A DNA stretch of 15,357 nucleotides from CAYQLK01 sp964418515 (GTDB lineage Bacteria; Patescibacteriota; Microgenomatia; CAYQLK01). Shown piece after piece: positions 1 to 8,007 of the stretch. Every line of letters starts with the position of its first letter. The first letter of the stretch is position 1. The stretch covers positions 1 to 15,357 of the forward strand of contig CAYQLK010000022.1 of NCBI GenBank assembly GCA_964418515.1. Direction: 5' to 3'. Under the pieces are notes generated by a model, which saw only the letters and a list, made by a program, of their open reading frames with translations, did not search any database and was not told the origin of the DNA. The translations under genes were made by a program, and so were the position numbers.

Positions 1-131
1 ACGGAATTGGTGGTGGTGAAATACTCGGCGTTGCAACTACAGGAAACATGTCAAACATATTAGCTTTTATGACCCTTGGTCTGGGACTAGTTCTGGGTGG
101 AGTTAGTATCAAAAGATCCAAAAACAAATAA
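1..131 (+). CDS. C-terminus of a sortase-anchored surface protein (5' end outside window)
   Basis: The frame beginning at base 3 is open from the window edge to a TAA at 129-131 and gives about 42 residues. They form a three-part cell-wall sorting tail: a Gly-rich stretch with GEILG followed by VATTG, then a hydrophobic segment of roughly 19 residues (ILAFMTLGLGLVLGGVS), then a short basic end (IKRSKNK). The VATTG pentapeptide sits where LPXTG would be, so it is probably a variant sorting motif cleaved between Thr and Gly. A sortase gene starts 21 bases downstream, which supports this reading. The rest of the protein, and so its function, is not visible. A plain C-terminal membrane anchor is the alternative. 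Confidence 0.7.
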   Translation, partial: GIGGGEILGVATTGNMSNILAFMTLGLGLVLGGVSIKRSKNK

Positions 132-152
132 TTGCGCCAAAAATAGGCAACA

Positions 153-686
153 ATGAAAAACATTCTTTCCAAATGTTTAATCATAGTTGGTTTAATTTTT
201 ATCCTATTTGGGACGGGTTTATATATTCAGACGATAATTCCAACAAGTATTGACCCTTTAGATGCAAAAGAATCAGTTGACAATAAATACCCAATAGCAA
301 TAACAATCAACTCAATCAGCGTTAATTTACCAATTATTCCTGCGTCAAGAAACAACGGTAAGTTCGAAACGACCAAAAACGGCGTAACTTATCTTACAGA
401 CAGTGTTTTGCCTTCTCAAACAGGCAATAGTGTGTTTTATGGTCACAATTGGTCTAATCTTCTAGGAAACCTTAAAAATGTCAAAAGAGGGGATATAATC
501 GAGCTTAAATACGTAGGTGGAGAGGTCAAAACATTCACAGTTGACCTTATTACAGAATCGCCAGCCAAATACGCAAAAGTTTCCTTAGAATCAGACCAAA
601 AAGTCATGACTCTCTATACTTGTTCTGGATTTTTAGACAGTAAACGAATTATAGTAACCGCAAACTACACAGGTTCTATTATTTAA
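153..686 (+). CDS. Sortase family transpeptidase
   Basis: This 177-residue protein has one N-terminal membrane anchor (about residues 8-29) followed by an extracytoplasmic sortase beta-barrel. The catalytic triad is visible: His98 in FYGHNW, Cys157 in TLYTCS, and Arg165 in SKRIIVTA. The length fits the small single-domain sortases. Class D, E and F enzymes are all possible and I cannot assign one by eye. A sortase cleaves the sorting motif of secreted proteins and transfers them to a surface acceptor. The likely substrate is the protein whose sorting tail ends 21 bases upstream. The ATG start has only a weak AGG-like site in front. The next gene starts two bases after the stop, so the two are probably cotranscribed. 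Confidence 0.9.
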   Translation: MKNILSKCLIIVGLIFILFGTGLYIQTIIPTSIDPLDAKESVDNKYPIAITINSISVNLPIIPASRNNGKFETTKNGVTYLTDSVLPSQTGNSVFYGHNWSNLLGNLKNVKRGDIIELKYVGGEVKTFTVDLITESPAKYAKVSLESDQKVMTLYTCSGFLDSKRIIVTANYTGSII

Positions 687-688
687 AA

Positions 689-1936
689 ATGATATTTACA
701 GGAATAATTTTTTCCTTAACGTTAATATTAATTCTTCATTCGCTTTTAGATTTCTTTTCAATGTTCTACTCATGGAAAGATGCAGACAAACTTAAACTTC
801 GCAAGTCACCCAAACATTTTATTAAGCCAGATTTATCATTTTCTCTTCTTCTTCCTGTTCGCAATGAAGCGGAGGTAATTGCAGACACATTAGTCGCAAT
901 GTCAAAAATAAACTACCCAAAACATCTTTACGAAATAATTATTTTATGTCGCCAAGATGACTCTGCGACACTAAAAGAAATTAAGAGAACAATAAAAAAA
1001 ATTAAAACCAAAAATTTAAAATTAGTCATCGTTGGAAACGACACTGACAATAAACCCAAATCATTAAATATTGGATTAAAAAAATCAGATAAAACCATAA
1101 TCGGTGTTTTCGACGCTGAAGACGAGCCACATCAAGACGTTTTAAATATAGTAAATACAATAATTAACCGAACAAAATCTGATGTAGTACAAGCAGGTGT
1201 TCAATTAATGAACTACAAATCAAAATGGTTTTCATTATTTAATGTTCTTGAGTACTATTTCTGGTTTAAATCATCTATGCCTTTTTTCGCTGAAATAGGA
1301 GTTGTTCCTCTTGGTGGAAACACGGTATTTTTCAAACGAGAACAACTCTTATCAATTAAAGGATGGAATGAAACAATGCTAACCGAAGACGCAGATATTG
1401 GTATTCGTTTATCGGTGCGTGACTCGAAAATAATTGTTGTATATGACGAAAAACATGTAACCAAGGAAGAAACACCATCCTCTGTATCAGAATTTATCAG
1501 ACAAAGAACCAGATGGAATCAAGGTTTTTTGCAGATATTTTTTAAGTTTGATTGGGCACAGATCAAGGGTGTCAAACGAAAAATATTAACAGCCTATGTG
1601 TTAGTAGTTCCAATATTACAGACTGCATGGGTTGTATACTTTCCCTTAATTATTTTTGCATTCTTATTTTTAACGCTTCCAGCCGCACTAATCTTGTTTT
1701 CACTAATACCAATATTTGTACTTGTCACGCAGTTAATTTTTTATAATTATGGAGCATATGAATTTACCAAAGACTACGGTTTTAAATATTCACCATTGCT
1801 AATAATTAATATTTTGTTTACCTACTATCCTTTCCAATTAATGTTAAGTTTTTCATCAATAAGAGCAATATTTAGAATGATTAAGAACCAATATACGTGG
1901 GAAAAAACCACACACAATAATACACACAGAAGATAA
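689..1936 (+). CDS. Membrane-bound family 2 glycosyltransferase (processive type)
   Basis: The 415-residue protein has an N-terminal membrane segment (about 3-25), a cytoplasmic GT-A domain, and a C-terminal hydrophobic block (about 300-395) with three or four membrane passes. GT2 signatures are in order: the nucleotide-binding start SLLLPVRNE (52-60), FDAED (141-145) for metal and donor binding, TEDAD (232-236) with the likely catalytic base, and QRTRW (272-276), the QXXRW motif of processive synthases. It probably adds sugars to a growing polysaccharide or lipid acceptor at the inner membrane face, possibly coupled to export. The donor sugar cannot be read from sequence. It starts two bases after the sortase stop. 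Its C-terminal WEKTTH resembles the WEKTVH in the N-terminal part of the fusion protein at the right end of the window. Confidence 0.9.
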   Translation: MIFTGIIFSLTLILILHSLLDFFSMFYSWKDADKLKLRKSPKHFIKPDLSFSLLLPVRNEAEVIADTLVAMSKINYPKHLYEIIILCRQDDSATLKEIKRTIKKIKTKNLKLVIVGNDTDNKPKSLNIGLKKSDKTIIGVFDAEDEPHQDVLNIVNTIINRTKSDVVQAGVQLMNYKSKWFSLFNVLEYYFWFKSSMPFFAEIGVVPLGGNTVFFKREQLLSIKGWNETMLTEDADIGIRLSVRDSKIIVVYDEKHVTKEETPSSVSEFIRQRTRWNQGFLQIFFKFDWAQIKGVKRKILTAYVLVVPILQTAWVVYFPLIIFAFLFLTLPAALILFSLIPIFVLVTQLIFYNYGAYEFTKDYGFKYSPLLIINILFTYYPFQLMLSFSSIRAIFRMIKNQYTWEKTTHNNTHRR

Positions 1937-1949
1937 AAGCATCAAAGTG

Positions 1950-2957
1950 TTAATATTTAATTTTAAAATATTTTGTTAGAACTTCGACCGCTGGTTTAGC
2001 TGTATTATCAGATTCCCATATTTCTGTTGAACCATCTTTATTAACCCAATAGCTCATTCCAATTATCTCTGGTGTTTTGCTAACTTCAACCAAAGCCCTA
2101 TCAAGCCAATCAGCCTGCTCTTTGTCAGTCATATCACCGTTAATATCTGGTATTGGGGCCCCAAATTCACCATATATAATTGATGCGCCAGTAGTATTTG
2201 CTAACTCTTTTGCATCTGTTGCCAAATCAGTTGGATCAGCAACATAATGATCAATAACAATCACACCCCCAAGAGCTTGAGCAGTGTTCCGATCCATAAC
2301 AATTCGAGCTACATCCATATTCATTGACAGTAGATTAGTATCAACAATTAACCCCATAGACAAAAACTTATCTTTCAAAACATTAGTTTCCTTAATTAAA
2401 AAACGGCGATATTCGTCAACTCTACCTGTTTGCCTCGGATCTCCCTGAATACCATTCTCACACTCTGGACAAGCTGTGAATTTATCACCATTAATAAATA
2501 GTGACCTATTCTTCTCTACAAACTCCAACGACTTCGCAATATGCTCATCAAATGTCATTTGGTGTGGATATTCAAACCAACCCTCCCAACTTGACCAATT
2601 ACCTCTAAACCATACCTTTAATCCGTGTTTTCTTGCCGAGGCGACCCAGTCAGTTAAATATGGCAAGAATTCTTCGTCGTATGGAGTTGCAATTCCCACA
2701 TAATTTGCACCAGTCTTAGCAATATTTTCCATCTGTTTATCAATTTCGTCTCTAAAAGAATCATCGTTTCTTTTCTCGCGTGCATAGTCTCGAGAATATT
2801 TCATTGTGTCTATACTGCGAAAACTCCAAATATGCTCAGCTGGTTTTTTAACAGGCTCGCTAACTTTTTGGTTATCATAAAAAACCCAAGCTGACCAAGC
2901 CACAAGAAGAATTGCCACTACCAAAAGTACACGATTTAATCGCTTTTGAAGCTTCAT
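1950..2957 (-). CDS. Membrane-anchored glycoside hydrolase-like TIM-barrel protein
   Basis: With the start at 2957 the protein has 335 residues: a basic N-terminus, one membrane anchor (about 9-27), a short linker, and a domain that looks like a GH5/clan GH-A type barrel. Supporting points are SIDTMKYSRD (48-57), Glu165/Glu167 in CPECEN as candidate acid/base, and Glu264 in IYGEFG as candidate nucleophile, followed by GMSYW, which fits barrel strand 8. I cannot place it in a named GH family. It would act outside the membrane, perhaps trimming the glycan made by this operon. The frame also allows a start at 2990, overlapping the upstream gene by 29 bases. I prefer 2957 because it lies four bases after the upstream stop and begins a normal signal-anchor. 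It is the last gene of the - strand series. Confidence 0.72.
   Translation of the reverse strand: MKLQKRLNRVLLVVAILLVAWSAWVFYDNQKVSEPVKKPAEHIWSFRSIDTMKYSRDYAREKRNDDSFRDEIDKQMENIAKTGANYVGIATPYDEEFLPYLTDWVASARKHGLKVWFRGNWSSWEGWFEYPHQMTFDEHIAKSLEFVEKNRSLFINGDKFTACPECENGIQGDPRQTGRVDEYRRFLIKETNVLKDKFLSMGLIVDTNLLSMNMDVARIVMDRNTAQALGGVIVIDHYVADPTDLATDAKELANTTGASIIYGEFGAPIPDINGDMTDKEQADWLDRALVEVSKTPEIIGMSYWVNKDGSTEIWESDNTAKPAVEVLTKYFKIKY
1952..1972. terminator. Possible AT-only hairpin at the convergent junction
   Basis: The + and - operons meet with 13 bases between stop codons. Within the end of the - strand glycosidase-like gene lies a perfect inverted repeat with 7-base arms (AATATTT at 1952-1958 and AAATATT at 1966-1972). 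It contains no G or C, so the stem would be weak. It could help end transcription from both sides, but in DNA this AT-rich such repeats arise by chance. Confidence 0.2.
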
Positions 2958-2961
2958 AAAT

Positions 2962-4572
2962 TTACTTTTGACCTTTAAAAACAGGCTCATAATTTAACTG
3001 GTCTAAATATTGTGGCTTAATCTGATAAATATCCGCAAATGGGTATTTACCAACCAAATCATAGTTAGCAAGTCCAGGCTTGTCCATCACGTTCTTAAAC
3101 GTCGAATCATTCACATCATTAGTTCTCATTATTATCCATCTTGCCCACAAATCAGGATTCTCACTTGCTGCATCCCAATACGCACCAGTTCCTTCATGAA
3201 TAAATCTCTTCATCGGTAGATTTGAAGAAAAAATAATCGCATCGTGACTAGCTACAGAAATTAATACAAAACCCTTTTCGTTTTTGGCGTACTTTTCCAA
3301 CCAACCAGATACTTCTGACACATTTTTCTGACTTGAACCAACTCTAGCATCGTCGATCGTTACAGTATCTGCATTAACGAAAGAGAAAAATGTTACTAAT
3401 AAAAATAGTCCAACAAAAACGCTTCTTAACTTAACAAGCCTATCTAGTAAAAATCCTGCAAATATTGCTACAGTTGGAATCAACATTATTCCATATCTAA
3501 CATTAAACCAAGTGTCACCAGAAATTCCCTGAACGAACAAAACAGAATGTCCCAAATACAATGCCAAAATATTAAATATTAATGGTGAAAACAACGCAAC
3601 TAATGCGAACTTGGTATTTGTCGACAGTTTTTTATCCCATACAGCAACAATCGCACCTATTACACTCAAGATAATTGGCACAAGTCCAATATTGTAAACC
3701 AGAGCATAAGTGTAAGTTTTTATTGAATACAAAATATTAAATTTCGTAGCTAGCACACCTGCATCCTCAAGTTGTTTTTGTTGAGCTCTTGCCGAATAAG
3801 GTCCAAGCGCAAAATATAAAAAGTCTTTAAAAATAAGCTGGTTCCAAAGTAACCACAAAATTACACCAAGCCCAGCTAGTGTACAAAACATCAAAAACAC
3901 ACCTTCAGCAGCTTTATATCCTCGAGAAAAATACGCCTTACCTGTGACCAATGTTGCAGCTATAGCAAGCAACAACCAGCCATCATATCTAGTCAATGTA
4001 GAAAGCATTACCCAAAATCCAGCTTTTACCAAATCAATAATTTTGTTTGCCTGCATATAGTTAAGCAGATAATAAGAACCAGTAGTCATTAGAGCGATTA
4101 ATAATAGTTCCGTCATTGCTGTCGACTGCAAATACAAAACATTTAAGTTCGTAGCAAAAACCGTAACCCCAGCCAATCTTCCTAACAACCCAACATGAAT
4201 TTTCTTCAAATACATATAAATAACCACACAAGTTGAGACAAAAGATAACATCGAAACAATTGCCCCCGACAAACCTGAATGCCACATAAAGTCGTCCCAA
4301 ATAGTCGGAATCATAAGAGCGTGAGGAAGTGGCAACCAAACAGAACCTAGCTGAGCAATACCAGGCTTTAACCCCTCAACTACACGCCTACCAATATCTA
4401 GATGGGATCTTGCATCGTTATAAGAAAGACCCAATCCATTTTGGTAATAAAAAATAAAACTTCCAATCGAGACGATGGAAACGATTAATAGCATGATTAA
4501 TACCCAAACTTTTTCTCGCTTTAAAATTGAAAATCGTTTTAAGTCAAACGAAAAATTTATTGAAAATTTCAT
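2962..4572 (-). CDS. GT-C fold membrane glycosyltransferase (GT39/PMT-like)
   Basis: A 536-residue multispanning protein with about ten or more hydrophobic segments, the first at about 22-42. The first outer loop carries YNDARSHLD with Asp53, then RRVVEGLKPG and GSVWLPLPH, which matches the pattern of GT-C enzymes of the dolichyl-phosphate-mannose-dependent type (PMT/ArnT-like), where an acidic residue in this loop is catalytic. AMTELLL (152-158) is also typical of the group. The C-terminal 130 residues form a mostly soluble outer domain. It probably transfers a sugar from a polyprenyl-phosphate donor onto a glycan or protein at the outer membrane face. The substrate is unknown. Its ATG overlaps the TGA of the preceding gene (ATGA) and has a good ribosome-binding site. 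Confidence 0.8.
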   Translation of the reverse strand: MKFSINFSFDLKRFSILKREKVWVLIMLLIVSIVSIGSFIFYYQNGLGLSYNDARSHLDIGRRVVEGLKPGIAQLGSVWLPLPHALMIPTIWDDFMWHSGLSGAIVSMLSFVSTCVVIYMYLKKIHVGLLGRLAGVTVFATNLNVLYLQSTAMTELLLIALMTTGSYYLLNYMQANKIIDLVKAGFWVMLSTLTRYDGWLLLAIAATLVTGKAYFSRGYKAAEGVFLMFCTLAGLGVILWLLWNQLIFKDFLYFALGPYSARAQQKQLEDAGVLATKFNILYSIKTYTYALVYNIGLVPIILSVIGAIVAVWDKKLSTNTKFALVALFSPLIFNILALYLGHSVLFVQGISGDTWFNVRYGIMLIPTVAIFAGFLLDRLVKLRSVFVGLFLLVTFFSFVNADTVTIDDARVGSSQKNVSEVSGWLEKYAKNEKGFVLISVASHDAIIFSSNLPMKRFIHEGTGAYWDAASENPDLWARWIIMRTNDVNDSTFKNVMDKPGLANYDLVGKYPFADIYQIKPQYLDQLNYEPVFKGQK

Positions 4573-6221
4573 TTTTCTTCCTTAGTCTTATCAAAATAAT
4601 TAGCAACAATCAGAAATGTGAACATTGCTACTGACAATCCAGCCAGAGTATAAAAATAAAATATCGGACTCACCCTGCCATTCAAAAAAGCTCGATATAC
4701 AAACGACTTACTATCCTTTTGCAAATAATCCCAATTTCTCTCAACAGTATATTTTTCCTCCACACCTGATAATTTTTCTAATGCCAAAATTTCTATCTTA
4801 GGGGGATTACGATTAGATGTTAATGCTCCAACCATATTGACTCCAACAGAGTAAATTAATACTGGATATATCAATAAAATAAACAACAATTTTCGATTCC
4901 ATCTTGTCAAAACACTCGAAAGAAATATTGCAAGAATTGCGTACGCTGGTATTAAATATCTAGAACCAAATGCCCATCCTCCCCAAGGATCACCCCACAT
5001 TTCATAAATTGCTAGATTGGCAACAAGAATTGCTATTAACAAAACCTGAACGGAATTTAATTTTTTATAGGAAATAATCATTCCAATAAAACCTAGCAAG
5101 ATTATTGGAGCAAAAAACAAAATACCTCTATCCTGACTAAAAAATTGAATATAAATTCCCTCAAGCATATTTCTAGGGTTAAAAAATCCAAGAGCCGATC
5201 TTGATTCATTGTTTAAATCATTTTGGTTTTTATCTTCTAGATTCTGTAACAAGATAACATCGGCATTAGTATCATTTATCAAATCAGATTCTTCAGGTTG
5301 TCCATCTGAATTTATACTTTGTACACTTTGAACTGTTCCAGAGAGCTGAAGAAAATTTCCATAAGAGAGAAAATTAAAATACATGAATCCCAATAAAGGC
5401 AACATTATAATAAACATTGACACTATTCTTAAAAATTGAATATTTATCTTTATTTTTGTTTTTATTTTTTTAATTTCAATAACCCTACCAAGAGCAAAAA
5501 TTCCAATAGGAAACATCATAAAAAAGTTTGGATTATCAACCACTACTGATGAACCAATTAGCAACCAAATTAAAATTAGCGACCAAACACTTTTAAACCG
5601 AAGCAATATCCAAACCGAACATAAAATAAAAAATGTTGATATATGATGCTGATAGAGTGAACCACCATATGCCAATGCTGGGGTAGCAAAACTAAATATC
5701 CCAGCTGAAACAAGTGATGCATATTTTTTTGAACCAAGAGATTTTGATATCAAAAATATTAACCAAAAATTAACAAATGCAAAAATTGCGATTACCAAAA
5801 ATGTGCCAAACTGTGACAAATCAAACATTCGACCTAGCAAATATCCAGGCAAAATAATAAAACTTACACCAGGAGCAAACAGTGAAACGTAATTACCATC
5901 TTTGTAGCCTAAATCAGGTGTAGCAAAGCGAGCAACAGGTAAACTAAACTTCACGCTTTGATCTTCAGCAAGCGAGTACGTTAAGGCAAATTTTCCTCGA
6001 TCAGGGGAAAGTTCTAAAGGTCCATTTTCATTCCAATTTTTGTCATTTAAATTACTGTCGTTCGGATTACCGGGAATACCTTTTACAACACCTATTAAAA
6101 CTGCACAAATCAAAATTATAAGAACAGATATACCCAATAGAGACGTCAAAAAATTAAATGCTTTAAGTTGAGTCAAAATTTTATTTTTTATTATCAAATA
6201 ACTTGATTTTAGTAATTTCAT
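4569..6221 (-). CDS. Multispanning membrane protein, probable GT-C type glycosyltransferase
   Basis: A 550-residue protein with roughly ten to twelve membrane segments. The first (about 27-47) is followed by an outer loop of some 60 residues containing DRGKFALTYSLAEDQS (74-89) and YVSLFAPGVSF (111-121). Later features are YQHHIST (190-196), an acidic hydrophilic loop (about 300-345), FFSQDRGILFFAP (360-372) and GGWAFGSRYLIPA (414-426). The GGW-FG-RYL pattern is common in bacterial and archaeal GT-C-like proteins of uncertain substrate, so the call is by pattern and topology. It could instead be a polymerase-type protein. It starts 11 bases after the deacetylase stop without a clear ribosome site and overlaps the next gene by four bases. 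Its codons are more AT-rich than those at the right end of the series. Confidence 0.65.
   Translation of the reverse strand: MKLLKSSYLIIKNKILTQLKAFNFLTSLLGISVLIILICAVLIGVVKGIPGNPNDSNLNDKNWNENGPLELSPDRGKFALTYSLAEDQSVKFSLPVARFATPDLGYKDGNYVSLFAPGVSFIILPGYLLGRMFDLSQFGTFLVIAIFAFVNFWLIFLISKSLGSKKYASLVSAGIFSFATPALAYGGSLYQHHISTFFILCSVWILLRFKSVWSLILIWLLIGSSVVVDNPNFFMMFPIGIFALGRVIEIKKIKTKIKINIQFLRIVSMFIIMLPLLGFMYFNFLSYGNFLQLSGTVQSVQSINSDGQPEESDLINDTNADVILLQNLEDKNQNDLNNESRSALGFFNPRNMLEGIYIQFFSQDRGILFFAPIILLGFIGMIISYKKLNSVQVLLIAILVANLAIYEMWGDPWGGWAFGSRYLIPAYAILAIFLSSVLTRWNRKLLFILLIYPVLIYSVGVNMVGALTSNRNPPKIEILALEKLSGVEEKYTVERNWDYLQKDSKSFVYRAFLNGRVSPIFYFYTLAGLSVAMFTFLIVANYFDKTKEEK
4577..4583 (-). promoter_or_regulatory. 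Shine-Dalgarno site for the GT39-like gene
   Basis: The - strand reads AAGGAAG four bases before the ATG at 4572. It lies inside the end of the preceding gene, at an ATGA stop/start overlap, so it fixes the start and fits coupled translation. Most genes in this series lack so clear a site. Confidence 0.65.
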
Positions 6222-6232
6222 ATTAGTTACTA

Positions 6233-7042
6233 TTAAAGATATCTTTCCTTTATTTTTAAAACTTCCATAAACATACTTTCCATCAGTAAACCGAGATAAG
6301 AAAGCATAGCAGAAAACTGGTTAATACCGACTACGCCTTCCATAGGAAGTCTTGTAATTTTCATATTGTTTTTTAAGCTAAAGAAACCACTATCAACCGT
6401 AAAAGCATGCGAATATCCAGCCTTTGTAACAATATCAATTATTTGATCGTTATACTTACCTTTTGGATAGGCAAAGAATGATATTTCAAATCCCAACTTT
6501 TTCTCTAAATTCAACTTACTTTGATTTATTTCGTAAACAAGATCTTTTTTTGAAAGTTTATGAAGGTTTGCATGAGTATTAGTATGTGACCCAACAGACC
6601 AACCTTCTTTTTTTAAATGTTTAATTTCTGTAACCGTCATAAACTCTAATGAGTTTTCCATTTCATTTCTATTTGCATGACTATTATCTCCAAGAACGAA
6701 AATAGTCCCTGTTAATCCATATTTTTTAAGTATAGGAAACGCATTTAAATAGACATCTTTATATCCGTCATCAAATGTAATTGCGACAGCACCACCATCT
6801 GAATTTAAAGTTTCAGTTAGGCTTTTGACATTAAAATTTTCTGATAAAACTCGGACTTGCTCCTCAAAATCAGAAACTGGTGTAGAAAATCTCCAGCCTG
6901 AATCTCCAATGGAGTGATAACAAAGTATAAATTTCTGATTTCGATCAAACTTTCTAGTCATAAATATTCGATTAAAAAGAAAAATACAATTTAAAGAAAG
7001 CGAATTAATATACTCAAATAAAGATTTATTTAACATAGCCAT
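6233..7042 (-). CDS. Polysaccharide deacetylase (NodB domain, CE4 family)
   Basis: With the start at 7042 the protein has 269 residues. All main CE4 motifs are present: TFDDGY (89-94) with the catalytic base and metal-binding Asp, SHTNTH (152-157) with the two metal-binding His, and FAYPKGKYND (190-199). CYHSIGD (41-47) is the usual first strand of the NodB fold. The enzyme would remove N-acetyl (or O-acetyl) groups from a sugar polymer. The N-terminus has a weakly hydrophobic stretch (about 8-24) that may act as an anchor or signal, so the cell side is not certain. A TTG start at 7099 would overlap the upstream gene by 32 bases and is less likely. ATG at 7036 and at 6961 are further options. 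No clear ribosome site marks any of them. Confidence 0.87.
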   Translation of the reverse strand: MAMLNKSLFEYINSLSLNCIFLFNRIFMTRKFDRNQKFILCYHSIGDSGWRFSTPVSDFEEQVRVLSENFNVKSLTETLNSDGGAVAITFDDGYKDVYLNAFPILKKYGLTGTIFVLGDNSHANRNEMENSLEFMTVTEIKHLKKEGWSVGSHTNTHANLHKLSKKDLVYEINQSKLNLEKKLGFEISFFAYPKGKYNDQIIDIVTKAGYSHAFTVDSGFFSLKNNMKITRLPMEGVVGINQFSAMLSYLGLLMESMFMEVLKIKERYL

Positions 7043-7067
7043 TATATTTTTAACAAATTCATAATAT

Positions 7068-8000
7068 TTAAATTTCAGAAGTAGAAAGAAAATAATCAAT
7101 AATTTTAATTCTTTCCTTTGATAAACTACTTGTTAACGCTAATTGAACTAGACACGAGTAAATAGTAAGTAAACTCAAAAGCTTTTTTGATCTTAAATCC
7201 GAATAATAATTATTTAAATATTTTATTTTAAGAATGTGATCAACAAATTCAATTTTTGGATAAAATGCAATTATCTGTGCAATATCTAACAATGGGTGAG
7301 ATAAGACAAGCAACTGAAAATCAATTAAATATATATTTTTTTTATTTAAAATAATATTTTGCCCCTCAAGACTTCTATGAACAAAGAAATTATTTTTCTC
7401 TTGAAATAAATATATAAAATATTTAAGTAAGCAAAATAAGCAGCGTCCAAGTAAAAAGACAAGCTTTGGTCTTTTAATCAAAATAATTGCCAGAAAAAAT
7501 ATGTAAATAATTGTTATAAATTTCAAAGACTTTGGTTTTAATTTGCTAAATTTGCCAAAACTTTCAGTTACATTTCTTAGAAAAAATAATACGTCATTCA
7601 AATAAATTGACAAAATCTTACTATCATTTTTTTTATAATTCTTATTGACTATATGCTCTATGAGTAGAACTACAAACTTTTCTTGTATACAATAAAATTC
7701 TAATTCAGGTATTTTAATTTTTTGATTCTTAAAAAACAAAGGGTCTTTTTTCTTGAATTTAACGAAATTTTTATAAACATTAATTTCATTAATTAGTGAG
7801 TTATAATCAAAATTTTTCGTATCACCAGTCCAAATTTTGGCAAAAAAGTTTTTTTGACCTTGTTTATAAATTGCATATTTATAAGATCTATGTTTGTAAT
7901 CCGGAAATAAAACTCGACTTAAATTGTATTTATCGATTTTAAGAGGATATTCAAATTGAGTCTTTTTATTTATAGGATTTTTTTTAAAAAAATAATTCAT
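7068..8000 (-). CDS. APH/LPS-kinase-like protein with degenerate catalytic loop
   Basis: The 310-residue protein shows a kinase-like order of motifs. Lys55 in FFAKIW is the candidate ATP lysine, Glu72 in NEINVYK the helix partner, VLLIEH (111-116) the hinge, VHRSLEGQN (207-215) the catalytic loop, and LIDFQ (225-229) the metal-binding Asp. The loop Asp expected after HR is Ser210, so the usual catalytic base is missing while Asn215 and Asp227 remain. A hydrophobic stretch at about 161-199 could sit in the membrane. The family phosphorylates sugars or lipid-linked glycans; this member may be inactive or use an altered mechanism. The gene is very rich in Lys, Asn, Ile and Phe codons (sampled lines near 20% GC). 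I chose ATG at 8000, seven bases after the upstream stop; a TTG start at 8039 would overlap that gene. Confidence 0.62.
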   Translation of the reverse strand: MNYFFKKNPINKKTQFEYPLKIDKYNLSRVLFPDYKHRSYKYAIYKQGQKNFFAKIWTGDTKNFDYNSLINEINVYKNFVKFKKKDPLFFKNQKIKIPELEFYCIQEKFVVLLIEHIVNKNYKKNDSKILSIYLNDVLFFLRNVTESFGKFSKLKPKSLKFITIIYIFFLAIILIKRPKLVFLLGRCLFCLLKYFIYLFQEKNNFFVHRSLEGQNIILNKKNIYLIDFQLLVLSHPLLDIAQIIAFYPKIEFVDHILKIKYLNNYYSDLRSKKLLSLLTIYSCLVQLALTSSLSKERIKIIDYFLSTSEI

Positions 8001-8007
8001 GATAAAT

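Noticed and set aside
1937..1949. Strong rho-independent terminator between the convergent operons
   Set aside because: Only 13 bases separate the stops and no GC-containing stem is present; only a weak AT-only inverted repeat is seen nearby.
2476..2703. Small + strand open frame opposite the glycosidase-like gene
   Set aside because: It is antisense to a well-supported coding region and has no recognisable protein features.
4061..4339. 92-residue - strand open frame inside the GT39-like gene
   Set aside because: It is in another frame of a convincing membrane protein and has no ribosome site or family features.
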